A stretch of 64,000 bases of DNA, from assembly GCA_015501595.1 (NCBI GenBank), contig JADNRX010000080.1:62001-126000 (forward strand). Direction: 5' to 3'. The notes under the pieces were generated by a model. That model was not told where the DNA came from. It searched no databases and saw only the letters and a list, made by a program, of their open reading frames with translations. This stretch comes from Hymenopellis radicata (taxonomy: Eukaryota > Basidiomycota > Agaricomycetes > Agaricales > Physalacriaceae). Of this stretch, positions 23,574-35,014 are shown one piece after another; the stretch's first letter is position 1; every line of letters begins with the position of its first letter. Made by a program: the position numbers and the translations under genes.

Positions 23574-25226
23574 ATGAACAACTTATTTTCTCTTTCGAGC
23601 GCTGTCCTCCTGGCAGCCACCATGGTCTCTGCCCAGGTGCCCAAGTTCGTTAATTTTCCTTGGCGCTGAACGCGGAATATTGGACTGACATCATGAACAG
23701 CTACCGTGGAGAGGTTCTCCTCGAGCCCGGTATCAACTCTGGTGAGTAGAGTCCACGTACGCGAAGGCGATCCTCTGACACGACGCAGGTAAATGTATGA
23801 CCGCCTCGTCCAACTCAGACGGAGCGACCGTCACGATCCAGTCCTGCACCGGTGCGACCTCCCAGAAATGGTCGTTCTCTGGCGGTTCGGTCAAAGTTTT
23901 TGGCGACAAGTGTCTCGACGTCACCGCGGATGGTGTAGCGCTGCAAATCTTGACTTGTTCCACCGACAACAATCCCAATCAGCAGTTCTACTACTCTGTA
24001 CGTCTTTTGCATTGTGTTCGTTTTTCTTCGGCTGATCTGAACATAGGGCGACTTTCACCTTGCATGGACCGACCATGGTAAATGCATGGATCTGACCGAT
24101 GGTAACCAGTCCGACGGAAACAGGGTATGAACACACGTTCAAATGCTCATATCGAAAATTAACCTATGTATACGCGTGTAGATCCAACTCTGGGAGTGCG
24201 GTGGCGTAAACCAGATCTGGAACACGGGCTACTATTACACTGATCTGCCCAATACGTCTGAAGACGGCCAATCCGGAACCAATAACTGTGGTACAGGCAG
24301 CAGCGACAGCGCCCAATGCCAGACAGCCTGGATCAAGTATGTTCAATATAGTTGTTTGCCTTCAACGTTATTGACAACATGTTCTAGCTCTGCAGAGGAT
24401 TTCTGTCTCTGGGCTCCCCCTACCGTTGATTCCATTGGGAACTCCGAACGTCTTGAGGTTGCTTACTGCACCAAGTCTGGCCGTGGCGCCCGTACCATGC
24501 CCGATGGAACTCTCCAGGGTGTTCACTTCGTCAAGACTCCTGATTACGTCCAGGTTACTGGTGTTGGTGACTTCACCAAGATCAATGTCGCCGCTGGTGA
24601 CGCGTAAGTGACTTGTGATTCGCTGACCGCGCGCACACTAATGAATTGTGAACAGTGGAGGTGAACTCGATCCTCATGGTGCTGATGGTAACGGTAACCC
24701 TAGTATGCATTCCAGCTATCTCAACACAAAATATCGCATACTTACCTCTTTTCCCAGTTGGCGGTTTGGTCTATGGAAACTCCTTCGGAACCGGTCAGCA
24801 GTACCACGAATGGACGTCGTTCATCTCCTCGAACGAATTCTGCTTCCGTGCATGTGTTGGCGCGCAAGCTGCAACGCTCTGCCAACACATCTACGATGTC
24901 ATGGGATGCTACTGGAACATGCCCGCCAACTACGACTCTGGCGTCTTTGAGAACTGTGACGGCGATGATGAGTATGTCGTTCCTTACTTTGCGCTTGACG
25001 ATATAATCTCATCTGCCTCTTCAGCCTCCCCATGGGTGTCTACGGTACCTCTACCTGGTACCAGGGCGTCTCGCCTACGCCTACGCCTCACCCTGCCGCC
25101 CCCTCGTCAAACTGTGTTCCTTTGTCGACTGTTAGTGTTACTCCTGCGAGGAAGAGGAGGTCAAGCAATGGCTTCGAGAAGGTTGCGCGTGCTGCTTTCG
25201 CAGAGCCCACCCCGATCATGTTCTGA
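23574..25226 (+). CDS. Secreted R-type (ricin B/CBM13) lectin-like protein with a Cys-rich C-terminal domain
   Basis: A signal peptide is evident (MNNLFSLSSAVLLAATMVSA). After splicing, the mature part opens VPNYRGEVLLEPGINSGK and carries the QxW-type beta-trefoil repeats of the R-type lectin fold: SQKWSFSGG, NQQFYYS, NQIWNTGYY, with GKCMTASS, DKCLDVTADG and GKCMDLTDG at the repeat starts. The second half (EDFCLWAPP, GGLVYGNSFG, CFRACVGAQAATLC, YDVMGCYWNMPANYD) is a Cys-rich domain that in my experience accompanies this lectin in basidiomycete secreted proteins. It ends with a Ser/Pro/Thr linker and a tail PTPIMF. About seven short introns interrupt it, the first at VP|N, and all junctions are in frame. 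The role is probably extracellular glycan binding. No toxin chain is present. Confidence 0.85.
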
Positions 25227-25960
25227 TTTAAACGTTTTTGGTCTTAATGAACCAGTATGGACTACTTATCTAATCACGACTCTCGTTTTCTCGATGCCGG
25301 TTCAGTGAGACACTAATTTGTGAGTATGAGTATGATGCACTTTGTGCAAGACTGGACAATTTGAATGTTAGTTAAGGAGCTCAAGCTGAGGTAATTATGG
25401 GAGCTCACCCGGGCCACACCCCAGGAGTACATGTACTCGTGTATGAGCTTGAACTTGTGTCTTGAGTTTGAGGAGCTCGCCGAACTGGGAGTTCCCGACG
25501 TTACACGGGATCTCGTGCAAGAAATTATGGATGGACTTGGGAGAGCTTGCTGCACCGTTGATAGTTGAACTTTGGGAGTAGTTTGTCAACCCTGCCACTC
25601 CCAAAGGGCAAGCAGGCCGCACGATTCCCTCATGTTTAACAAACCACTGCTGCTGGGTGCACGGTGGGTATCTTTGACTCCGAGTCTCGGCCGCTTGGAT
25701 GTGTCGCGCGCGAGCTCGATGACCCAACACTCTACTCACCAGAGATATCCTCCGATGCTAAGACGTCGATGTCCATCGGGTCATCTGTATGTTGACTGCA
25801 AGCGCCACTTCATACCCCATTGGCACATCTAACGCAGTCGTGCTCCTTGTCCACGACCTTTGCTCGTTCCTCTGAAAGACGTTCATCTCTTTCTTGCAGT
25901 TTGGCTTGGGTCTGTTCTTGTGTGGCGTAATTATTGTACTGTATGCTGCCCAGAGGCCGA
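25227..25960. repeat. Intergenic repeats paired with the region upstream of the lectin
   Basis: The segment 25325-25385 (GTGCAAGACTGGACAATTT...GTTAGTTAAGGAGC) and the segment 25897-25950 (TTTGGCTTGGGTCTGTTCTT, cut here) are direct repeats of 22935-23005 and 22823-22875. Their order is inverted relative to the upstream side while orientation is kept, so this is not one simple duplication. No gene is supported. Confidence 0.55.
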
Positions 25961-25984
25961 GGAGGAAAACATGGGCACAGAGTG

Positions 25985-27135
25985 CGTTAGGGAGAACAGT
26001 GTATACCGATGAGGCATTTCTCCTGCGCTAAAGACTCGTGCTAGCGCTACACAAGTACTTGGTCGGCCGTTGAGCGAAGAAAAAAAAAGAATGCTCATTC
26101 AAGTCACTGCTGCAAATGCAGTCGCCGTCAGCCGATCAGCTATAGCACTGCGCTATCAAATCAACTCCGAGTCCAAAGTTGGGGCATCACGATGAGGCAG
26201 AGTTAAGAAGCAAAAGACACCAGAGGAGTGAGGGCACGCAAAGGGAATCCGTATCGTTGGTGTTCAAGTCGTACATAATAGACATCACTTGTCCAGAGGC
26301 GATTGAGCTAAAACAGCTGAACCTACATAGGGTGCGCCACATACGGCCGCACATACCGATGAGGCATCTGTGCGGCGCTAGATGGTCATGCTAGCGGTCG
26401 TTGTTGAAGAAGGTAGTGACGCGCTTCGGAACATGGTGTGAGTTGGGCAGTTATTCGAGACAAAGTGTCAGCAACCAAAAAGATGCTTCTTCCTCAATCG
26501 TGTTACGCATAGTGCGAAACGGTTAGCTATGGAACTGCGCCGTCGAAGAGTCCAAAGTCGGCGTCAAAGCAAAAGACACCAGAGGATTGAGGGCAGGATG
26601 TCCAGGTCAATCGGCAAAATAGAGGACGGACCTCTTATCATGGAGCGTAGAAAGGAGTGAGGCGTCTTTAGCCATATAGCGGCCCGCCTCGGAATATGAA
26701 CCTGTCGTTGGGGCAGGGTGAGAAAAAAACCGACATCGCGTGCTCTTTAATACAGATCGTTAGCCACTGAGCTATGCGTCTGCGCTGTCTACTTTAAATC
26801 GGAGCATCTGTGGTAAGAACTAATCCGGAAACGAAGCAGAGTAGAGAAGGAAAAGACACACAGAAGGATGGGGGCCAAATAGATTCCAAGAGACGTGTTG
26901 TTCTGATCTTGCTCCCGCGCTGGGACCAAGCAGAAAAAGCCAACCTAGGTGTAAGTACTTATCCCACAATTCATACCTACTCCAGTACCAATTGGCAAAA
27001 TAGCTAATGAAGATAGATGTGTCGTTCTGGTCCTATTGATGAGCTCAGAAGATACAATCGGCGTCGCAAGGAAGAACTTCACTTGACCGGAGGTGATTGC
27101 TCTATGTAAAAGAAGACTCAACATCAAGGACTCAG
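25985..27135 (-). repeat. Cluster of diverged tRNA-like SINE copies
   Basis: At least three related units of about 350 bp lie in a row. Shared pieces are AAAAGACACCAGAGGA(G/T)TGAGGGC (26212, 26571, with a weaker match at 26850), ACCGATGAGGCATCT (26007 and 26356), and CACTTGTCCAGAGGCGATTG (26286) against CACTTGACCGGAGGTGATTG (27080). On the minus strand of the 26.7-26.8 kb unit, TAGCTCAGTGG matches a Pol III A-box exactly, and GGTTCATATTCC about 65 bp downstream resembles a B-box. The other units have decayed A-boxes (TAGCTGATCGG, TAGCTAACCGT). This fits a tRNA-derived SINE family; none is an intact tRNA gene. Confidence 0.6.
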
Positions 27136-27350
27136 TGGCGAGTAGTATGTGTGCAGGAACTTCACATCCGTTACTTGGAAAAGCATCCGTGCTGCGTATG
27201 AGTTTTAGACGAACTTCGAGTCTGAGTTAAATACCACGAATAAACAACCTACATACAAGCTAGAGACTAGCAGCCAACGAAAGCAGAATTATACAGTAGT
27301 AGAATATCCCGTGAATAAAGCAGAGCATAAACAAACATCTCGGGCGAATG

Positions 27351-29058
27351 CTATGACAGCCCGTCTCCCTCCAGCTGTTCCTTCTCCAGACGCTTCTTGA
27401 TGGCAGAAACTGCGGGGGAAACGTTAGAGGAGATAAACGCGCATAAAACGGAACCCACCATCTCGACTTATCTGACCACTCGACATCCAGCCCTCCGGGA
27501 AGACGGCAACAATCTTCTGATACAAAACCTTCCTCAAGCCCTGCTCCGACACTTGTATAATCGAGTTTTCTAGTTGACTGAAGAAATGTTAATGCATGAA
27601 TGAATCCAAGGAAAAAAAGACATACTTTTTCTCATTCTCCAGCCGACAGGATTCGTTACTTAACAAGACCAACTCCCACACAATATTCTTCATCGCGTCC
27701 GTCATCCTATACTTCTTGGACGGCGGATGTGGCTCGCGGCCATTCTTGCCTTCCTCGCCTTCGTCTCCTGCAGGACTGCCAGGCCGTGTCGGGGGTCCGG
27801 GGGCTCGCTCGTCCCCGTCCGGGCATTTATCGTGCCCTCAAATCCGCCCTCGGCCTCTTTCTGCTGTCGCGCCTTTTCCTGTCGCCTATCCCAAGCAACA
27901 ACAGCATTCTGCCAGTCGTCTTCAGCCTTCTTGAACCCCTCCGTCGCGAGCTTGCCGAGCTGCTCCAAGAGGGCATCCTGGCGTCGCACTAATAAAGCGG
28001 TGTGTTCCACGAATATAGTCCGTTTTATGAGCTTGGTCATGGTGAACTTGTTGTAAGGAAAGATGGTCGGCATGAGGTTGAAAAAGTCGTCGTCGTACTC
28101 GTCGAGCTCGACGGCCAAGAGGGCAGTTTGGGCGAGGATGGGCTTGATGTTGGGGGGAAACTTGCCCTTGTTGGACCAGTCCTCTTTGGCGATGGCGGCC
28201 TTGAGGTCGTCGATCGCGGTCTGGAGGCGGGGGTGGAAGGAGGTCACGTCGATGATCTTGCGTTTCTTGCCGTTCTCGGTGACGCTGACGTAGCGCTTGC
28301 GCTTCTGGCCTGTGACGGCGCGCTCTGGGTGCTCGTCGTCGGTGCCGTCGAGCGCGATGGGGACTCGCGCGAGCCGTCCTCGGTTGTCTTTAGTGTCGGC
28401 GCCATTTTGATTCTGGATTTGGGTTTAACGGGAGATCTAGTAGAATGAGTATATGGACGCGTTATAAAGTATAGCACGTACGATTTGTCTTTGAGGAGGG
28501 CTACCTGGCCGGCTGAGACGTAGAAACCGCGCTGCTTTGTTTGAGCGAAAAACTTGCGATCGTCGACTGCGAGCTCAGAGTCGTCAATGAAGGGGTCATT
28601 GGTGTCATAATACTCTTGCTGAAAGTTCTTTCTCTGTAACGCGGTCAGCGAGGATAAGAAAGCGAGAATGGACGCGCCTTTTTCTTTTTACCAGGAACGA
28701 CAGGGATCTGCTCCTCCGGTTCCGGTTCCTGTTCACTCTCGCTGGTGTCGGCGGCTGCCTTGGCTGTTGTTTCAACATTGACTGGTACCCGTTGACCAGT
28801 ATCCAATGCAAGAGTGTTTATATCGACTTCATAGTTTTCTGGACCACCAAGAGTTATATCGAGACGTATTGTCTGGAGGGGTGGCGGTGGTACGATGGGA
28901 GGAGGTGTGGGAGAGTGGTGCTGTTTGCGCTCGCTCTTTGGCTTCTTGGTGGGCGTCTTCTCCTCGAGCTTAACCTGGGGCTCGGTAGTAGGCTCCGGAG
29001 ACGATGGCGGGTGCGGCGGCGGCGGTGAAAGCGACGACGACCGCATATCGACGTCCAT
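27351..29058 (-). CDS. Hpc2/ubinuclein-family subunit of the HIR histone chaperone complex
   Basis: The family partners Hir/HIRA in replication-independent H3-H4 deposition in the nucleus. Start ATG at 29058 (MDVDMRSSS). After a Pro/Ser/Lys-rich region comes the Hpc2-related (HUN) domain with YYDTNDPFIDDSEL ... FFAQTKQRGFYVSAG, and then the ubinuclein middle domain (FHPRLQTAIDDLKAAI, LAQTALLAVELDEYDDDFFN, NKFTMTKLIKRTIF, MKNIVWELVLLSNE, SIIQVSEQGLRKVLYQKIV, FPEGWMSSGQIS), ending IKKRLEKEQLEGDGLS. The intron before the HUN domain has a GC donor (AAG|GCGCGT). Two apparent one-base losses break the frame: at G4 28359-28362 and in one of the G5 runs at 27791-27803; both repairs give continuous, sensible protein. 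The 5' end is divergent from the coatomer gene. Confidence 0.85.
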
Positions 29059-29160
29059 GGTCGCTGGCCGAGGCTTCCAAATCCGGTTTGGGTCAAAATC
29101 ATTTCCCAGGTCGGAATTCGGAATCGGCTCAATTTGAAGCACTTGACCTGTTCCACGTAC

Positions 29161-29869
29161 CAGTCAGTCAGCTTTTCCATTGTGGCCCCGTTTTAACCTA
29201 GCTCATTTCTTTCCAGTGAATCTCTCTTTATATAGCGTAAATGCCTTTGTTCTGCTAGACTCGGAGGGCCATCGCGTCCTAGCAAAGTACTATCGCCCAA
29301 AGAGCCATCCACTCGGAGAATCCAAGGACTTGCTCTCCCTCAAGGACCAGAAGGCGTTTGAAAAGGGTCTTTACACGAAAACAAAAAAGGCTGGCGGTGC
29401 GTATCATTCACTCGCTATTTGCTCCTCATTGACACGTCTATAGGCGACATCATCCTCTACGATGGCCGGCTCGTCGTGTACAAACATTCACTCGACCTTA
29501 TTCTCTACTTTATTGCTGGACCCAGTGAAAACGAGCTTATGCTGTCCACCGCTCTCAATTCCTTTGCCGACGCCCTCTCACTGCTCCTGCGCAATCAGCT
29601 AGAGAAGAGAGCTGTACTCGAAAACTTGGATATGGTCCTGCTGTGTTTGGACGAAACCATTGATGATGGGTGCGATGCTTCCCATATATACACCCTTCTC
29701 TATACTCATGCTGTCTAGAATCATCGTCGACACAGATGCCGCCGCCATCGCCTCCCGAGTTAGCCGCCCGCGACCCGACACGACCGATATTGTCATCAAT
29801 GAACAGACAATTATGAACGCCTATCAGACAGTGAAGGAGCGGGTAGCACAACGCATGGGGCAATTCTAG
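29161..29869 (+). CDS. RET3: Coatomer subunit zeta (COPI)
   Basis: Zeta-COP is the small sigma/mu-like subunit of the COPI coat acting in Golgi-ER transport. The protein reads NLSLYSVNAFVLLDSEGHR, VLAKYYRPKSHP, QKAFEKGLYTKTKKAGGD, ILYDGRLVVYKHSLDLILYF, SENELMLSTALNSFADAL, LENLDMVLLCLDETIDDG, RVSRPRPDTTDIVINEQT and ends VKERVAQRMGQF; stop at 29867-29869. Introns lie after KKAG and DDG. The exon starting at 29217 begins TG AAT CTC, exactly one base short of ATG AAT CTC, and family members start MNLSLY. A donor A|GTCAGT upstream would supply the A, so the start codon may be split by a 55-nt intron. Length and composition match the family. Confidence 0.88.
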
Positions 29870-30100
29870 CTTGATCGCGTGTATCCATTACTCTCATCGC
29901 GCACTATTTATTTTTTCATCTGGAATGACGTGCATGAAAGTGCTCTCTCTTATTATAGGCGCCAAGTCTCGCCACAGAGCTTGCATGGACGTCCCTTTCA
30001 TCCCGACAAGTGAAATGAAAGCGCCACAATCTCTCGACCTCGATTTTTCACAGTTGTATTCCTCTTTTTACCTAACATCTTGATCCCAACTGACTGCACG

Positions 30101-30799
30101 ATGCCGACTGCCACTATCGACTTCTCAACAACCGACCTCGCGTCCTCGTATTCCGGCTTCTACGCCAAAATCGTCGATAACGTATTGACGGAAGAAGAGT
30201 GCAATGCGCTCGTTGACATAGCCGCCTCGACTACTAGGATGGAACCCGCTGCACTCCCCGCAGAGACAGCGGACAGCGTTCACTCCAACTTCCGATTGTT
30301 CGTGAATATGAAGAGGTTGCCTCGATGCTATACCAGCGATTACGGCCATTCGTGAGGAAGAAATTGGCGTCATACAGCCGAAGGGTAGATGGTGTGGCAT
30401 CGGACGAGCAGGGACCGACATGAGATAGGACATGTATTCCAGAATCTGAGGGCATTTCTAATCCTCCAGCCCAGCGTCAATCCGCATTTGAGATTCCTTC
30501 GTTACGGTCCCGGCCACTTTTTCAAGTAACACTGGGATGGTCTGAACGAGTATGACGGCATGAAGTCCTTTGTAACATTGCATCTGTATCTTACAGACGG
30601 CGATTCCCAGGGGGCGGGCCTGGCAGGAGGATGTACGCGTTTCTGGACTCCTGACAAAATACACTTCTTGGACGTTGAGCCGAAGGTCTGGGTGTCCTTG
30701 TATTTCAACAACGGATGCTCGTCCATAGCGGGGAAGAGGTGATGGAAGGAGTCAAGTACACGATGAGAAGCGACTTCATGTTCCAATCATCCGAGTAGG
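30101..30799 (+). pseudogene. Decayed copy of the 2OG-Fe(II) oxygenase at 3761
   Basis: The same leader and opening as the intact gene (ATG CCG ACT GCC, then IDFSTTDLASSYSGF), but with several small deletions: the frame is lost near 30290, the equivalent of the exon 1 end is missing, the codon before the iron-binding motif has become TAA, and HCD has changed to HWD. Later parts (NEYDGMKSFVTLHLYLTD, TRFWTPDK, GVKYTMRSDFMFQ) remain recognisable. It is clearly non-functional. Similarity to the 3.7-4.75 kb segment continues past the gene into the convergent neighbour. Confidence 0.85.
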
Positions 30800-30992
30800 T
30801 TGAATACTACGTCGATGATACCCTTATTATCATGATAAGCTGCACGTTAGACAGAATTGAATTGATGCAGTCAGGACGCGAGAACGGTGAATATCGCAAC
30901 CTGTCTTTCGAACCAATGAGTGTCTATATGTGGCGCATCATTTTAGCATACACGTACTATATGATTTATGTGCCAAAAGCTAGGAGTCGGCG

Positions 30993-31583
30993 CTAATGTC
31001 GCCAACCGACTTCATGTCCGTTCTCCATCATAGGCTCGACAAAGCCGCGGAATATCCAAGGTCGAGGCTCTACGCACTCAAGTCTTCCCTTTCAGATTGA
31101 TCCTGCGACCAGCGCATACCATACCCTCTTCGATCCTGACCTCATAGACAAGAACCTGTCTAGGCAACCAGTGCAGGTTTCGCCACGAAGCCTGGTTCAT
31201 CACTAGCGCCAGAGCCTGCTCGTTTATGCCAGCCACAGGGCCCGAGGGACGGCCCCACCAATCTCCTGAGATCGGGGAGCGTGTTTCGACCAGGCGCGCG
31301 CGCCTGTTGTAAGTGGGTTACCCGGATTGTGCGGCCGCGTGAACGCGTCCAGGCAGAGGTCGGTGGTGGGTGGTTCAGAACCTAAAGCAGACCCGACGGT
31401 GTAGGCAAGGCCGTAGGACAGATGTCGGGCTAACAGCGGTTCGGAAACGTTCAGAGAGTCGAGATTTGCCCGCTTCGAGGCAGCGTCTGGGAGCTGTTGC
31501 ATCCCAGGACCGCGGCGAAGGAAGACGAAGCCGATAACGCGTCTCACGTCCCGCTTTGATCTATCTCGGCAACACCCGGCCAA
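30993..31583 (-). pseudogene. Conserved uncharacterised gene, convergent with the oxygenase copy; probably broken
   Basis: The minus strand yields, in shifting frames, AFTRPHNPGNPLTTGARAWS, GDWWGRPSGPVAGINEQALA, WRNLHWLPRQVLVYEVRIEE, GYGMRWSQDQSERED, and RGFVEPMMENGHEVGWRH followed by a stop at 30993. I recall this pattern from an uncharacterised family in mushroom genomes but cannot name a function. Frame changes occur near GATCTC (about 31265) and at the GGG in GAAGAGGG; each would be repaired by one extra base, so assembly error is as possible as decay. The 5' end is not resolved. Confidence 0.5.
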
Positions 31584-31865
31584 TCACGTTTGAGCTTTTC
31601 TGCACATTCCTTGGAAATACATGGGCTCTTTCACGTTTATTCAAACCTTACAATAGAAGTAACGAGTGCATCGATGCACTGAGATTCCCGGCGCGTTTTG
31701 GTGGCCAAGTTCCGCGTAGTCCGCCATGTTCCTCGACTCGCCACCATCGCCACCGGAGCTCCATGGTCCATTTACTTTCGTTACTAATACTAAGAAATTT
31801 GCTTTGATGATGAGAGTCTTGTACATGGTCAATACTGAGGATGGGGTTTGTCTTGTGTCCCTATC

Positions 31866-32301
31866 ATCCTATGAAGGGCTCATCCACAATCAATCTCGAT
31901 CCAAATCCTGCGCGCGCGCGGACATGATGCAGACGGGCATCTTTCCTGTAATGATTGTGACATAGTCTGCGACTCGTATACGACGAGTCTCCTTTACTGA
32001 AAACACAGGTGATCGAAGAAAAGTCTCCAGACAGACTGAGTGCGTTCACGGGAAGAACTGGGTCCGAGTCTTCTGAACTGACAATGACATGCGATGCACC
32101 ACACGTGGAAAAAATACAGTCCACAAAGGAGCACTCAAAAGGAAACCCACCGCACTACACATGTTGAAACCATCGATGATCTGTCAAGAAGTACCGGTGA
32201 TGCCGTATGTAGTAATAGTGGGGACTACGCTGGCCCATGTCCGCCCAGTTCGAACTATCGGGTTCGGATCGCGTATTCATCATAGATACCTAAGCTGTGA
32301 A
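31866..32301 (-). repeat. 435-bp repeat, copy 2 (inverted partner of 17400-17833)
   Basis: Reverse complement of the 17.4-kb repeat with very few differences, 14 kb away. Flanking sequences on either side are unrelated, so the unit is discrete. There is no intact open reading frame common to both copies. Confidence 0.8.
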
Positions 32302-35014
32302 GGATCATCAGCTGAGATAGGGCGTCACGAGTCGGTCTAACATACCATTGTTCTCAGAAACCTGAACGACTTGAAACAGATTGAAAACGCGAACAAGACG
32401 CAAGCCGAGATCAAAAGACGTGCAGGGAAATATATCGTAGCCATTAACACCTTCAACGCAGTCCAAGCAAGACCCTCGCTACCGACATGCGACTTGACGA
32501 TGAAGCGTCCACATTCCCAATCAAAAAGGATCGAAAACGCGGTCCCAGCTCTCGTCCAAGGCGCAGTCGTTCGCGAGGGATCCCCAGACCTGCGAACAAA
32601 GCGTGTCTTCAGCCAAACGACGCGTCAAGAGAAGAGGGAACACGACCTCATTGTCAAGGACCCATCGCCTCCTCTTTATATATCCCGGCAGAATAGGGAA
32701 TTCTATTCTGATTCACATGAGTACCCGTCCTTGTATTGGCGGCGATCCCACTGACACACGATGGAGCGGACTGACTTGCTTGCAGGGGCACCACCGACGA
32801 GTGCGGAGTGTTACCACACCACAGCCCTCTGCGACTCGGATAAATACGCGGAAACATACGCCAGAAATACAGATGGGCTCAAATGCTGGTCTCGGTTCTT
32901 GGTGACGAGCTGTTCGCGGAGGTTTAGGTAAGCCTCTTAATTTCGTGTTCGAGGAGCCTCCCTGTGGAATCGTGATGCGGTCCGCCTCTTCTGTGGGAGT
33001 CTGGCCTAGTGGGGACATCGCAGGTCGGTCACAGTAATACCGGCTGATTTCGCTCAGAATGGCGTCGTCGTGGTAGTACAGGCCTCTGAGCGGTTACGCC
33101 ACGCAAGGCGCCTGGCTGTTCCTGTTCGAGATCACCATTTGAATTAAGGATTATGAGACCTCGAAGATCGGAATTCCTGCTTGCAATTATTTCGCGCCGT
33201 CGGTAAGCGGGATATTTAAGTAGATGAGAGCGTTATCGATCATAAGGAGGTGCTGTGAGAGTACAGAAGGCTGATCAAACACGGCAATGTGGGTCCAGGA
33301 AAAGACTGAATAAATCAACCGCGTGGCTTTGGCCGAAGAAAAATCGAATAAAGACACCTGAAATGAGTGAGAAGAGCCGTAGAGCCGTTAGTAAGAGGTG
33401 CAAATGTTGAATAGAACCACGAAGAAGAAAGTTCACTGACATTCGTATTACTGCGGGCTTGTCATTGCAGAGCTTCCTTTAGGCGCGTACATTAAACATC
33501 TGACTGACATGAGAACCAAGCAGAATGGATGATTCAAGTCTGTTCATTCCAATTATGACCCTTGGGAATGTCGATCATCGGAAACTCTAGCGGTGGTATT
33601 TCAAACGTTGACCGGGACTGCAGCGATGCTATTATAGCAGAATTGGCGGCGGGCGAATAAGATACTTGCGAAGAGAGCACGAGGACAACAAACGAAATCG
33701 GTTAACGTCGGCGAGCGACGGTATGTGATGAGAACATGTCGAGTTCCTAGACCATAGAGCGACGGAAACCCTGTCATCTACTTAAGGACAAGGAGGATCA
33801 GAAACGGAGAGTTAGACGATTACCGTTACCCTACGCGGAAGACTCGAACTTGGCGGAGTCCGACGTGTTTGAACAGTGACGGAGACAGTGAGACGTCGAA
33901 TCATTGGAATGGCGCCACGAAACGTCTGCACCTTGTTGCTTCGGTTGCTTCAAGTCTCTTCTGAAGGAAACGACGGAGGGAAGGTGATACCTCATGCAAT
34001 CTCTTCTGGATCATTGCCGTCGAAATACCGTCCATCACACAGCGGTAACGGAGGACTATCAAAAGGGGCTGGCATTGTTCCGCCTGCAGGAGGTGCGGCA
34101 AGTTTTTGCGAACGAACAGAAAGTCGAAAGACGAGAAACAGACATTAGCTAACACCGGTGGCGAGTTTACGGACTGTCGACAGCGTGAGTATGGTTAGTC
34201 CTTCAGTGAGAGCAACAACGGCATTCTGACCCAGAGCGTGAAAGATATACGGGGCTTCTAGTGTTCCTTCAGTCATGACACGCCAGGAGGAGGACTATAC
34301 GTCGAGAAGAACCTGAAATTGAATGCAATCTCAACGAAAGAGAACATGATTCTGATAAGATGACGCACAATATCAGAAGGGCATGGGATAATGAAATTTT
34401 GCAACAACCGATATATGCGGAGGATGATGCAGTGAAGTATTTATCCGACGGTCAAGGCGCGCCACTATCCAGGTGCAGATGAGACAAATTGCATTCCGAC
34501 AATGAAAGGGCCTACAGGAACTTAAGTGAGAAAACGGGTTTAAATTGGACTATAGGGTGAGTCCGTCTGGAAGCCATGGTGCCTTGTTCCGGCACACGGG
34601 GTAAAATGTACAATCTGAAAGGCTCAGGAGATCCAGTAGGCTGAATAAAGAAAGGACCGAAAGCCCCGCTGACGCATCTTGAATTTGTGTTCGTTGCTAG
34701 AGTAAGGCTCAGACTAGAGGAACCTGATGGAAAAGTCGCCAGAGAGGCTAGGCCTCAAGTATTTCCAGGAATGGGTATGTCGCGCCACAACAAAAAAGGC
34801 TCGCAAAAGACGTAAGACTTCCCACCACAGAGTCACCCAGCCGAGTTATTTCGAATATCTGCTGCCTTTTACAGCAGTTTCTGACAGGAAGAAATAGTCG
34901 ACATGGTGGTTGGATGACAAGTTAATTATTGCTTTGGATAATTTGCATCGCGTGGCCACGTGACTCATCTGACTTCGCGTTTTACCTCCATCTGCTCTTG
35001 TTGTGCCTTGCGTC
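32302..35014. other. 2.7-kb stretch without recognisable genes
   Basis: Open frames are short and on all frames, without splice-supported extension or family motifs. I found no long terminal repeats, transposase or reverse-transcriptase motif and no tRNA-like sequence. It may be degenerate transposon DNA or simple intergenic sequence. Confidence 0.4.

Noticed and set aside
26700..26790. Functional tRNA gene
   Set aside because: The A-box is perfect, but acceptor and anticodon stems do not pair and the B-box is imperfect; a SINE head is more likely.
27702..28247. Long minus-strand frame as a separate gene
   Set aside because: It is the ubinuclein middle domain of HPC2, cut off from its neighbours by two apparent single-base losses.
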